Origin: Phytophthora quininea
Taxonomy: Eukaryota > Oomycota > Peronosporomycetes > Peronosporales > Peronosporaceae
Assembly: GCA_011947345.1 (NCBI GenBank)
Contig: JAAVTG010000531.1
Coordinates: 868,001-932,000, forward strand
DNA: 64,000 nucleotides
Direction of reading: 5' to 3'
Positions 21,489-32,722 of the stretch are shown here, piece after piece. Made by a program: the position numbers and the translations under genes. How positions within the stretch are numbered: the stretch's first letter is position 1; the number at the start of each line of letters is the position of its first letter. The notes beneath the pieces were generated by a model. The model was not told the origin of the DNA, did not search any database, and saw only the letters and a program-made list of their open reading frames with translations.

Positions 21489-22887
21489 TTATCTTGAGTC
21501 AAACCACCAATACCGGGTCGATCTCCCTTGAAAACGACTTGGACCACGAACAAGCACTGTCTGTGAAGGCGATCTGAAGAATGTGTTGGCGTTGAAAGCG
21601 AGGCCATTGTCGGCCCCGACCATTGCCACGGAGTCCTTGCCGTTGATAATTCTCGGCGCATGTCCGAGTGTCGGTGGTGCAGACCGACGGAGCGGAAATT
21701 CATAGTACGAATACTCGTCGTAGAACCGCGGCCGCATCGTTGCCGGCACTGGCGGGATAGTAGTCCTTTGTATTAGAGGCTGCGGCGGCCAATCCGCGAT
21801 AATGTGACGGATGGACTGTTCGTTCCGTGACTGGAAGCGAGCCAGGAGTTTGTGAGCAGATCCCACAGATATGTCGGGTAGTTTCCGCAGGGCAGCCGTT
21901 TCCACCAGCCTCATCAACTCTTCGAACGTCATGAGCACGCCCAATTCCGCACGGGCCACCACGACACGCATGATCCCAGCTTCATCGCTTGGGGAGAAAT
22001 ACGCGTTGTTTCCCTTCGCTTTGCTACGCGCTCGCTTCTTCACACGTCGATGTAATGCTGCGAAGTGCACACCGTGCGTCTTCGCAGCCGCGCGGAGACT
22101 CATGCCTTGATACTCCACCGCTGCGATAGCTTTCTCCCACGTCTCGGCAGGCACAGTGTGGCTCAATCTATACCCTCGTTTGGTGAACGCTGAGGAATTG
22201 GTGAGAGTCTCGTCCCGCTTGGCGTCCGTGATCCGGCACTGGAATCAGCACTCGTAGTGCTCGTCTTCCTGCTCTCGCAGTCTGGATTGTCATTGCTTGT
22301 CGGATCCTTCCTGTCGGTTTCCACCGGTTTCCACGCCGCACGTCGGTCGTCTACGATCACCATTCGTTCTTGCTGTTGATGCTGCTGGAATCGACAAATT
22401 CGTTGGTCATGTTGCCATTGACTGTGGATTTGTGTCGGTACGTTGGTATACGGTGCCCTTGAAGCCACATGCGCCATCTCCTCGAGATGGTTGTACTTGT
22501 TCTCACTCGGATCTCCCTCTCTTCGTCAGCCGGACTGGTACTGCTGGTCCAAGGCTTCTGTGTGGATAGAGTCGCCCAAACTTCTGCGAAGGGCTGCACC
22601 GCGGGCAAAATGGACGTTGTTTTCCCACTCATGATATCGGCGCCAAATGTGAAGCTGTCGAATTGCACGAAACCGTGGTTGCGTTTAAACTCCACCACCC
22701 AGTGCAACGGAGGGAAGTCGGTCGGGATGCTGACGCATCCACCTTTGCTGGCCACGGCGCGTGCTTCCAATCGGATGTCATCGGTCGTGACTCGCTTCTG
22801 GCGGAGCAACTGGTCCTTCAGTCTGCGGATCACTTCCCTCTCCTCGGCGTCGCTCAGGAACTCGCGCACACAGCTCCATCTTGGCAT
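21489..22887 (-). CDS. Two-HTH DNA-binding protein, copy 1 (CENP-B-type plus psq-type), frameshifts
   Basis: Paralogue of the next gene. The N-terminal part has a helical block (VREFLSDAEEREVIRRLKDQLLR ... VTTDDIRLEARAVASKG) followed by FPPLHWVVEFKRNHGF, which resembles a CENP-B-type HTH. After a glutamine-rich linker comes VPAETWEKAIAAVEYQGMSLRAAAKTHGVHFAALHRRVKKRAR, a psq-type HTH with a basic end. The C-terminal region (residue about 150 onward of the last frame) contains RFQSRNEQSIRHIIADWPP, then a tail ending at 21489. The frame changes near 22460 and 22180. No DDE transposase domain is seen, so a transcription-factor or domesticated transposon role is inferred. Start at the ATG at 22887 matches the paralogue. 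Confidence 0.6.
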
Positions 22888-23174
22888 GGCGAAGTCTTGG
22901 ACTGTTCTGGGTATTTGACCATTGAGCGCCATCGACGATGAGATGCAGGACGGGTGCAATGACAACAACAAAGCTGACAAATGAGGTGGGCTCCGACTTG
23001 CCTTTGGTGCCGCTGGATGGATGTAATTTTGGCCTTTGAAAGCAACATGGAATTCGTCGTCGTTCGTCCGCAAATCGCAGACGCAGTCGTCTGGGGCGTG
23101 GCTATGCTTGTCTTGGAGTCCTGTAGAGCTCGGCTCCGCAAGGCAACATAGTATGAAAGCCATACATTGTACAT

Positions 23175-24663
23175 TTACTTCGCTGGGCCCCCATTGGCGC
23201 GAGCGCGGGACGGTCTCAATGTCATTTCCTCCATCGCTCTTTCTTGAGGCTCGATGCCTGTGTTGCGATGGTAGTTGGAGGAATTTTGTGAGGCGCTTCT
23301 CGTTTGAACGATCTTCGCGCCATTGGTCTCAGCTAACCGCGTTGGTTGCTTGCTCAAGCCATTGCATCGATCACTACGGTCCAGATCCAAACGATTTGGT
23401 GGCACAAATTGCCCCGAAGCCGACACGGTCGCCGCGACAGCAGCCGCCGTTGCAGCGCCGCCCATGTCTCCAAGAAATCGTCGGCCATTGGAGCGCATAT
23501 CCCGTCCGACTTCGCCGATTTCTTGCTTACTGTGTAGCGACGTAACATTTCTACCCGACTGCGTTCGCACTGGAAACGACAATCGGGTCACAGTCTGCGA
23601 TCCCGGGGAGGCCAATCCTCAATAATGTGCCTAATTGCTTGCTCGTTTCTCGACTGAAAACGGCCCAGCAACGCTCGTGCAGCATCCACCGTGATGTCCG
23701 GCAGCTTTCGCAGAGCGGACGCCTCTACCAGCGACATTAGCTCAGCGAATGTCATCAATACTCCCAGCTCCGCTCGAGCAACAACCACACGCACAATACC
23801 CGACTCGTCGCTCGGGTGGAAGTACTCGTTCTGGGCGTTCGACAGCCCACACCGAGCTCGCTTCTTGACACGCCTATGAAGCGCCGCAAAGTGCACACCA
23901 TACACCTTGGCAGCCGCACGGAGACTCATCCCTTTATCCTCGACAGCAGCGATAGCTTTTCCCACGTCTCGGCGGGCACCGTGTGGCTTAATCTGTAGCC
24001 GCGCTCGGACGACGCATTGTCGTGTAGCTCCTCCACAGTGTTCGATCCATTAACCGTAGCAGAGCTACTACCGACCCTTGCGCTACCATCGTTGCCACTC
24101 TCCAAACTCGCACTACTGGCGTTGGATCTCGCGTCGTCCCCTTCGTCTGCCTCTCTCTGCAAGGGTCTCGTGCCTCTGCGGTCTTCCAAAATCACCATCC
24201 GTTGCTGCTGCTGCTGTTGGAAGCGTCGGTGGCGCTGGTCGAAGTTGCTGCTGTGGTGCAGCTCCTGCTCCAAGTGGGCCTGCATCTGGGCCTGCATCTT
24301 GGTGTGTTTCTGCGTCTCCATGTCGAAGGACGGCCGCTCTTCACTGTGACTCTTCCTCCGCGCGTCGTCGCTGCCACCCCCACTGCCCCATTGGGCTGCC
24401 TCTGAGCTGAACGCGAAGATGTTGAACTGCGCGAAGCCGTGGACGCGGCGGAAGTCGAGCACCCAGCGAGACGGCGGGAAGTCGGACGGGAGACTCACAC
24501 TGCCGCCTTTGCTGGCCACGGCACGCACCGCCAGTCGGATGTCATCGGACGTGACGCGTGTCTGGTGACGCAGTTGGCCCTTTAGTATTTGGAGAGCCTC
24601 CTTCTCATCACCTTCGCTGAGAAAGTGGCGCACGGAGAGCGGGCCACGGCGTTGGAAGGTCAT
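23175..24663 (-). CDS. Two-HTH DNA-binding protein, copy 2 (CENP-B-type plus psq-type), two frameshifts
   Basis: Closely related to copy 1 and in the same order: VRHFLSEGDEKEALQILKGQLR, a CENP-B-like FPPSRWVLDFRRVHGF, a glutamine-rich linker (QQQQQQ), then VPAETWEK and, one frame away, AIAAVEDKGMSLRAAAKVYGVHFAALHRRVKKRAR. The break is at the A/T run at 23956-23959. A second change at the GGGG run at 23605-23608 leads into a C-terminal tail (SPGSQTVTRLSFPVRTQ, ending RARANGGPAK) that stops at 23175. The tails of the two copies differ, while the HTH regions are similar, so the DNA-binding part is under stronger constraint. Nuclear role inferred. Confidence 0.6.
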
Positions 24664-24766
24664 GAGACCTTCAGATGTTTTTTTCTGTTCTGTTATTTTT
24701 TAACGAATTTTATAGTAAGAAAAAAGGGACGCCGGCCGACCTGCATCCGACCAAGTAGGACCAATC

Positions 24767-26184
24767 TTAACTGACCAACTTGCTGCGGTACTCCTCGATG
24801 CAGCGGACGACATCGTGATGGCCGCGATTTTTGCGATAGCGAGCCCAACTCTCGTGGTACCTTCGGATCGATTCGCGCAGAGGAACTTGACCACCTTCAG
24901 GTGTCCATTGGCTGCTGCCCATTCCATAGCGTCCGTCATGCAGCCTTCCGTCCGATTGTTTTGAAGCCACTGAACGACGTGAAGGTGGCCTTGTCCGGCA
25001 GCCGAATTCATCGCTTTCGTTGAGCACCCTTCGGAGCGGTTTGAATGCAGCCACTGCACCACCTTGAGATGGCCATTCCTCGCCGCGAGGTTCATTGCTG
25101 CAACACTGCAGCCCTCTTTGCGGTTGGCGTGGAGCCACTGGACCACACCCAGGTGGCCATATCTCGCAGCGGAATCCATAGCATGCTTTGTACATCCCTC
25201 GCTACGGTTGGCATGGAACCACTTGACCGCGTCGAGCTTTCTATGCTCTGCGGCGAGATCCATCGCTTCAGCTGCGAAGTTGAAGGTGTATTGTTCGTGA
25301 AGCCACGAAAGTACCTTCAGATCGCCATTCCTCGCGGCGTTCTCGACTGCCTCTGCTGATCAACCGTAGCCTCGATTGGAGCGCAGCCATTCCAGCACGC
25401 CCAAGTGTCCGTTGTCAGCAGCCCAATCCATATTGTTGGTAGCGGCGATAGTCTTGCCTTGATACTTCGTCAACAGCATAGCATCCTGGATCTCTTCTCT
25501 CTCGGTTTCGAGGCATAAAGAAAGCAGATCTCCGACGTAAATTTTGTTAGCAGTCCATGCAATTCGCGAGTGAAATCATCAATGTTTTCTTTGCCATGCA
25601 GCCACTGGATCACGTCCAGACGCCCACCAAGCACAGCTGGACCCAACGACCAAACTTGATCGGGGAACGTCTCCACTATCATCTCCAAATGCCCGCGCTT
25701 CGCGGCAACGTCATAAGCGATTTCCTCTACGCGCAGCGACCCAACCTTGAACGACTTCGGCTTCTCTGCCCAAATCCATTTCAGTAAACGTAGGTCCCCG
25801 ACCAAAGCCGCCATGACGGCCACTTCCCACCCCAGCGCATTTGACCCCTCCTCGTACAGCCGCCGGACCATCGATACCTTCCCCACTCCAGCAGCAACCG
25901 CCGCTGCGCGTCGGTACTGAAGCGCTTTGTCCCTGGCACTCAACGATTGATCGACAAGAAGGAATCGCCACGCGCGAGCGACCAACCACTCGCTTCGGGT
26001 CTCCAGCGCCCTCTCCAACGTCCATTTCCCAACAATCTGCAAACCCGTCGATGATCTCCACTGCATGAGTCAGTGCTTCCACACGAAAGAATTGTCGACA
26101 CACAACGCGAACAGCGGTCAAGATGCCCGTGTCTTCTAGCGGCTCCACTGCAGCAGCTCCGTGACGACCGTCGACTCCGCTCAT
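24767..26184 (-). CDS. Ankyrin-repeat protein, broken by frameshifts and one in-frame stop
   Basis: Typical oomycete ankyrin protein. The N-terminal part has WTLERALETRSEWLVARAWRF and helical repeats (VSMVRRLYEEG; VAVMAALVGDLRLLKWIWAEKP; DVAAKRGHLEMI). The C-terminal part is a run of near-identical units of about 33 residues, AMNLAARNGHLKVVQWLHSNRSEGC and variants, at 24870-25260. A TGA at 25360-25362 sits where neighbouring units have a cysteine codon. Frame changes lie near 26055, 25480 and 24860, where the C-terminal HESWARYRKNRGHHDVVRCIEEY continues in another frame to the TAA at 24767. The in-frame stop is a substitution, not a homopolymer slip, so this gene may be truly decayed. Start at 26184 or 26226 is uncertain. 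Confidence 0.6.
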
Positions 26185-26317
26185 TTGCTTGTTGGGTTGA
26201 TTCGGGTGTACCCTCCTCCGAATCATATTCGAGGAGCCTCGATCAGGAATACTTCACATTTACTTGGTCGTCCTGTTAGCAACCATATCATATTATTCTC
26301 ACTTCTTCAGAAATAAG

Positions 26318-26813
26318 TCATGCTAGTGATCTGCCCTTGACACCATGTTCCTCTCTATCCATTGCCTCCATTGCGCTGCTGGCTCTGAGCTTTGCGAAGG
26401 CAAGCGCGAGAGATGTGCCTCCTTCCGTGCGGTTCGCAAGCAAGAACTGCACGACTTGCAGATGCCCGCCGCCATGTCAGCATTTGGAGGTCTCCCATCA
26501 GAGCCGCCACAACAGCCACGACCCAGTCCACAGCCCGAGGCTTCCTTGCCAGTATCTGCTTGAGCATCGTCAAGTCGCCCGTCCCAGCAGCGAATTCGGC
26601 CACGGGATTGTAGTGCGATAGTTTTTCAATATTGGCCTCGGTTCCTGGTCTTCTGAGCGTCCACCATCGTCCACAGCTCGCAGCAGTCCACGAACGAGTC
26701 GATCGTTGCCAAGACGTAACTCAGCAGCTCCACTGACGACACAGTATTTGCACAGCAGTCAGCACGTGCATTTCGCCCAGCATCGGCAGGCGGAGAGCGT
26801 CCTCGTTGCTCAT
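26318..26813 (-). pseudogene. Degenerate ankyrin-repeat gene fragment
   Basis: A shorter relative of the preceding gene. From the ATG at 26813 (MSNEDALRLPMLGEMHVLTAVQIL) the frame must change to reach SYVLATIDSFVDCCELWTMVDA, again to reach FAAGTGDLTMLKQILARKP and VVAALMGDLQML, and again to reach GHLQVVQFLLANRTEGGTSLALAFAKLRAS with a stop at 26318. Each piece has a clear ankyrin-family counterpart, but at least three changes are needed in under 500 bases and most repeats of the longer copy are missing. A pseudogene is the simplest reading. Confidence 0.55.
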
Positions 26814-27036
26814 TTCCTCTTCGTGCGGCTTCGCAGTTCTTGTGATATTTGAACCGCCTGTCGCGTCTTTATTTCGAGGTGTGATTTAACGTTTTCTTTA
26901 CGATTTACACCTACTTACAACGACATACATTTTCGGACCCCTTCGGTTTAACAACATAACTGACCTTTTCCTCACATCCATCTGGGGCTCAGTTGCCGAG
27001 TTGCCACATAGCGTCTCTTGCAGTCGATTCTCTTCC

Positions 27037-29740
27037 ATGTTCATGCCCGCGGCATCCTCCAGCGGCAGCCTGGAGGCTCGTCAGCGCGTGGCGCAGCTGC
27101 AGCTGCAGAGCGCGGCCAAGAACGTCATCGCCGTGGGGCGCGTCGTGCGCAGCTCATACTGCGACCACTCGGGCTGGGGCTACAAGCAAGGCAGCATCAT
27201 CAAGAGCTGGAAGCGCCGCTACTTCGTGCTGAAAGGCAGAGAGCTCATCTACTTTGCCGAGCGCTCGCCCAGCGGCAAAGGCATCGACGAGAAGGGGCGA
27301 CTGCGCGTCAACGGCGTCGAGTTCACGCCCGAGTTTACGAATGCGCTCGTGGTGAGGGGCGAGCTCAAGAATCAGGCGGTTAAAATGCAAGTGGACTCGA
27401 ACGAGGACAGCGCCGAGTGGTTCAGCAAGATCTCGGAGGCGCTGCAGGCCGCTAAGGATGAGAACGCAGCGGCCGGACTGGCCAGTCAAGGACAAGGAGC
27501 AGTGGCCATGCAGGGCTGGCTGCTGAAGGAGGGACAGAACTTCAAGACGTGGAAACGACGCTTCATGACGCTGAGAGGCAAGACCATCCAGTACCATGCC
27601 AAGCCCAATGAGAAGCCTCTGGGCGAGACCAGAGTGAACGCCGTCAACATCAACCCGTCCAGACCGTTTGCTTTGGACATTTACTCAGACAACAACCGCA
27701 TTCTGAGGATCGCAGCCGACTCGTTCGCGGATATTGAGTCGTGGGACCATGCGCTGGCCAAAGCGACGGGCAAGAGAGCGTGCTTTGGAGACCCGTACGC
27801 AGGACAGCAGGCGCCGTTCCTGGGGGAGACGTTTGAGGAAAAGGTGGCATGTGAAGGATGGCTCTACAAGAGAGGACAGCGGTCTACGGATTGGCAACGA
27901 CGATATTTCAAACTAAAAGGGTTTACGTTGCAGTATCAAGACGGACCTGGTGAAAGCGTACCAAAGGGAGCAGGTACAGTTCAGGGCCTGAAACTGGGCG
28001 AGCAGGGATCGAATTGCATCTACGTGCAGCTTGGATCGAGCCGTGTGCTCTGCGTTAGTGCCGACAGCGACGCTCAGGTGCAGAAATGGGTGCAGGCAAT
28101 CTGCAAAGTGCTCGATAAAGACCCCACAACTCTCGAAACGGAAGTTCCTGCGTCTGCCACAGCGGCTGCTAACGCCGGCAAGGCATCGCCGTGTCCTAGT
28201 AACATGCTAGCTCGTGCTCTTAGTCGCGCTGGGTCTACTGCGAGTGCATCACAACACTCGGGAGTGTCAAACGGCACTCGATCCAGTCTCACTGGTGCCG
28301 GTGGGTACTTGGAAGGCTACGACGACTCGGTCGAGAGTGACAACAGCAATTCTGAGAAGTTTTTGCGAGATTCTTCGGGCAGCTATCGGTCGTCTTCGTT
28401 CAGTGGCAGTGAGGCTTCAAAATCAACCACTCGGAAGTGTGGATGGCTGCGCAAGGAAGGCGCTCGAGTTCGGTCTCTAAAGCGACGCTACTTTATGGCC
28501 GACGGAAATAAGCTGTACTACTTCGAGCAGATTGGCGAGGCTCCGCGCGGGAACGGTATCGTCACGAGTGCAGTTCCTAACGACAGCTACCCCAATTGTC
28601 TTGATTTCAACTTGGCATCAGGTCGAACTCTACGCGTTGTGGCCGAGTCTCCTGATGAAATTCGGTCGTGGCTAGAATACTTTAACCAAAGCGCTCCTGG
28701 CGCTGAAAACTCGGAAGAACGCCGCAGCGCTTTGGAGAGACTATCTCTGGGGGAGAAGCCGAGAACAGCGGCTCTAACGTGGCAGAATCCGGCACTGGAT
28801 GGTTGCTGAAAAAGGGAAAAACTTCAAGACGTGGAAGCGGCGGTTCTTCACGCTCGACGGCAAGCAGTTATCGTATTCCAGCGCCCCAGACTCCCCACCA
28901 CTTGGACGTGGCGTTGTGGACCAGGTGACGTTGGGCAATGCTCGACCGTTCTGTTTGGACGTTCGCTTCCAAAATGGTCGTGTGATGCAGGTCGTCGCAT
29001 CTTGTGAGGGCGAGATGGTGGCCTGGAACCGCTTGCTGCAGGCTGCCGTGCTGTCGGACCCGATCGAAAGCGACTTCGAACAGGACACTCAATTCGACTT
29101 TGACGATGCCGAGGAGGACGCGCAGCTTGACAACATGCGCGCCGTTGTTACAGCTGCCACAGCGTTCAAGCGTGGTCTCTCCAAGGCGTCCTCGACTGCA
29201 AGCTCAACAAGTAGCGCACCCAGTTCTAACCAGAAAGGTGAGGAGATGGCGAAAACCGCCCACCAGCGTGCAGAAGCTGCAGCGAAAGCGGTGGCGGCAG
29301 CAGTTGCTGTCGCGGGCCGTCGCTCGCTGCGTTTGGGCGCAACTGATGCCGAGGAACCGGTTGTTTGCAGTGGCTGGCTGCGCAAGGAAGGCGGCACGGT
29401 CAAGAACTGGAAGCGGCGCTATTTCACACTGCACGGACCGACACTGTGCTACTTCAAGAGCGACAACGGCGCTCTGCTTCGTAGCTTCACGGTGTGCCAT
29501 GTCGTGACCATTCGCACCAAGAGGTTGTGTCTGGAGATCACCACTGAGGTGGGGCGCAAGCTGTTGGTCGCTAGCGAGACGCAGGCCGATCTGGACCGCT
29601 GGCTCGACCACTTGCACCGAGCTATCGCGGCTGAAAAGCGCAAGAAACACGGTGGGGATATTCCGGTTGCGGCGACACCGATCGCGTTGCCTGTGGAAAG
29701 CCCCGAAAATGGCAAGAACGGCGTGTACAAAGTGCTGTGA
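27037..29740 (+). CDS. Protein with six PH domains, two frameshifts
   Basis: Six pleckstrin-homology domains in a row, each starting with a GW(L/G)xKxGxxxKxWKRRYFxL pattern: about 27171-27470, 27510-27770, 27855-28120, 28436-28700, 28788-29055 and 29365-29630. PH domains bind phosphoinositides or proteins at membranes, so an adaptor role at the plasma or endosomal membrane is inferred. Serine- and alanine-rich linkers separate domains 3 and 4 and domains 5 and 6. There is no enzymatic domain. The frame changes at the GGGGG run at 28749-28753 and at the AAAAA run at 28817-28821; both fit one missing base and together restore domain 5. The start is the ATG at 27037 (another at 27043), about 12 codons into the open frame. 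The stop is at 29738-29740. Confidence 0.8.
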
Positions 29741-30045
29741 CGGCCTGCATCATTCAAGGATAATTGCTTTGCTAAATGAAATCCCGTCGGAGGTTGCTGT
29801 TCATCATCTTGTCGGCCAAGTGCCATCGAGTAAAAGGCAGACTGAAGTCGAGAATTGCAGCGGGACCACGGCAAAGTGGGAGTTCATGCGGGACTGCAGC
29901 TGCTAGAGTCAATGACTGGCAGTCATTGCCATCGGCTGTGCACCGACCAGCCCCTGGATCACTTCATGGCACGCGCTTCCGACGATCAGCATCTCCGTTA
30001 GCCATTTCTTCTTGGTGGAGCGGATTTAGTCTCCAATCTGCAGCA
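29741..30045. other. Spacer between the PH protein and the first MATE gene
   Basis: Nothing recognised. Confidence 0.5.
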
Positions 30046-31631
30046 ATGAGCAACAACAAGCTGCCGCGCCAAGGGGGTGAACCGATGAAGGACCATCTCA
30101 GCGTCCGTCGGGCTAGTCGACCGTCGATGAATGACTCGTCTCAGGACGAGTGCATCCACTGCTGCCCTTGCCCAGCAAAATTGACGAGGGCGAGAAGGCT
30201 GCAGCAGACGCACGACTGAGCGTTTGGAAGATTGTCCGCGTGGAGATTAAGCTGCTCTTGGGACTGGCCTTCCCCATGATGCTGGCAGCGATGCTCGAGA
30301 TGTTCCCAGACTTAGTGCTCAGCATGATGATGGGCCACACAGACGTCGAGCACAGCACGCAAGTCCTGGCGGCCTACAACTTGGCCAACCTGGTGCAGTT
30401 GATGGCGGTCGGAGGCCTCATCTTGGGCTTCTCGTCGGCAGTGGACACCATGTGCTCTCACGCCTTCGGGGCCAAGAGGATGGTCGAGCTCTGGAGAATC
30501 ACGCAGGCCGCTAGCTTGTCTACGCCATGTGCTTGCCGTTTATCGCATTGGTATTGGGCAGTGGCAAACCGATGCTGGTTGCGCTGGGCCAAGACCCGGC
30601 CATTGCTGCAATTGCTGCCAAGTTAATGCTAGTGATCCTGTTGCTCGTTCCGTTCTGTATCATGTACGCTGTCATGAAGAGTGCTCTCCAGGCGCAAAAC
30701 ATTGCGTTCCCATTCGTCGTGGCGTCCATGGTGAGCTTCGTCTTGAGTTCTACTGCCGCCTACTTCCTCGCGTTCCACACGTCGTTGGGATACATTGGTG
30801 TCATGCTGGGCAGTCCCATCGGTTGGATGTTGAAGGTTTTCATGGTGCTTCCGGTTGTGCTGCGCAATCGAGTGTTCGTCGAGGCGTGGCCTGGTTGGGA
30901 TCTAAGAGAAGCCTGGGCGTGGGTGCCGCGGATCGGACGTTTGGGAGTATCGAGCGTGTTCATGATCACCCTGCAGATGGTCAGCGTCTCCTTCATTTCC
31001 TTCATGGCGGGAGTGCTACCGAATGCCAGTATTATGATTGCTGCGAACGGCATCTTCGTGTCGGCCACTAACGTGGCGTTCTTACCCTTGTCGGGTATTT
31101 GTGTGGCTGCGGTCATCCGCATGGGAAATGCGCTGGGAGCTGGTCAAGCGCGTCGTGCACGGTTGCTTAGTTTTATTGTGATGAGTGCGTCGCTTTTGGT
31201 GTCGTGTGCTGGCGCGTGTTTCGTCGCCCTCTTTGCTGGTCCCTACGCCCGTGCGTTCACTCCCGATGCGTACAGCCACGACGGAAGTCACCGATCTCGT
31301 TCGAGAGCTGCTTCCTCTGCTGCCGTTGCTGGGCTTTGCTAACGGGGTGCAGTCGATCTTCTGCGCGTGCGGAAAGCAATTGTTATGTGCGCAGCTAAAC
31401 TTCGTCGGCCTCTTCGTCCTCGCGGTACCGCTCGGTTTGACACTTGTGGTCGAGTTCCAGGCAGGAATCGCAGGACTATGGGGCGGCAATATGGTGGGGA
31501 CACTCTTTTTCGTCGTCAGTGGCGTCTTGTGGGTGCGGCGTACGAGCTGGGAGAAATTGGCGCATGACGTCAAGCATAACGTGCACGCTGTAGATGCCGA
31601 GGATGAAGTTGACGTCGCAAGGGCGGCTTAA
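30046..31631 (+). CDS. MATE-family efflux transporter, tandem copy 1, three frameshifts
   Basis: Multidrug and toxic-compound extrusion family, a membrane antiporter of about 12 helices. Nearly colinear with the intact copy at 32723-34354: MSNNKLP... and SVRRAS in one frame, LLPLPSKIDEGEK through HAFGAKRMVELWRITQAA in a second (shift near 30146), MCLPFIALVLGSGKP through FTPDA in a third (shift near 30511), and TTEVTDLVRELLPLLPLLGF to the end in a fourth segment (shift near 31283). The conserved ALGAGQARRAR loop and GGNMVGT are present. The N-terminal leader is shorter than in copy 2. None of the three breaks is in a long homopolymer, so real decay is possible here. Substrate unknown. Confidence 0.7.
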
Positions 31632-31930
31632 AAGTGTCGTTGCGTTCGAGTCCCTTACGGTGTGTGGGTAAGCGAAAATGCTGCTTAGATGAAGTCGTGA
31701 AAGCTTAAAAGTTTAACGGATGAACATTTGTGGTGGTGTCCTCGCATACTTCTAGAGCTCGCTCAGTTTTGCTGTTTCTGTGAAGAACGACTCGAACGAA
31801 CAGTGAGTACTTGCATACAGCCCATTGTTGCCACAGGCATGTGAGCAAAGAACCTCGGACAGCTCCTTGGAATCGGGCCAAGTTTGTTAGGCATCTGTGC
31901 ATGCGTGTGCAGAATGAGCCTCCACCTCAC

Positions 31931-32385
31931 CTTGCAAAGAAGCTTTGGCATCAGAGTCAGAGCCGTTCTCCTTCATGCGGGTGGTGCATCGTCCTGCTTC
32001 TCGGTCCTTGAACACCACGTAGCATCTTGAAGAGCTGCACGGACTGCCATGCTTGCTGACCAAGTATGTATACACTCGCCACGTCACAGGGTAGCGATTG
32101 GCCCTCGCCAACGAAGCAGCCCTGCAACCAAGACGCTCAGCAGCTCGCTGCTGCGTTAAAAGCGCCCCCGTCATTCTCACCGGCCATGCAGACAGCCAGG
32201 AAGAGATGCATCTGACGAACGCGACAGCGAATGCTCGTCGACGCGAGCAGCCTGACGCCACTCGCCGTGGAAACTGCGGAGTGGGAGACCACGAGGGAAT
32301 CCGCCACGGTGCGAGTCTTCTGCTGGAAGCTGCAGCTGCGTGACTTGCCATCGACTGTGCGCCGCAGATTGGCAAGGAGCGTCAT
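31931..32385 (-). CDS. Hypothetical protein, at least two exons, one probable frameshift
   Basis: From the ATG at 32385 the frame MTLLANLRRTVDGKSRSCSFQQ to CMAGENDGG has strong G/C third-position preference. It continues one frame away, after a GGGGG run near 32166, with ALLTQQRAAERLGCRAASLARANRY to DAKASLQ. There a GTGAGG donor (31930-31925) is followed by CTAAC and an AAG acceptor near 31866, so a further exon towards 31705-31752 is likely, but its frame is ambiguous. I do not recognise the protein. Convergent or unrelated to the MATE genes on either side. Confidence 0.4.
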
Positions 32386-32668
32386 TCCGACCGACGGCTT
32401 GATGCATGTCAAAAGCGGGTGGAAAGAGTCTGATGTACTGCCAATTTGTGCTACCTTCTATTTAAAATGCCATACTATTCATCACATCTATTCACCTTCT
32501 GTTCGTTAGCCTAAGTAAGTATAATTTGATAGCGGTATCCTAATCATTCACAACGCGCGACTTGTTGTCGATTATATGTACTACATTACGTTACTTACCA
32601 GCCAATCACGTGCCCGCCATCATCAAACAGTCTCGTAATCAGCCCGTTAGCTCACTTGATGTGTCAAG

Positions 32669-32687
32669 GCTCAGTCTCCCATTTGCC
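32669..32687 (+). promoter_or_regulatory. Oomycete initiator/FPR-like core promoter element
   Basis: GCTCAGTCTCCCATTTGCC closely follows the oomycete initiator plus flanking element (YTCANTYY, then CAWTTTNYY). It lies 36-54 bases before the ATG of MATE copy 2. It is the clearest such element in the window together with 44548-44566. Confidence 0.55.
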
Positions 32688-32722
32688 GCCTCGGACGCAA
32701 GTCGCACCACCACCCACCACCC

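Noticed and set aside
31640..31660. tRNA-like GTTCGAGTCC box
   Set aside because: No matching acceptor stem or D arm around it.
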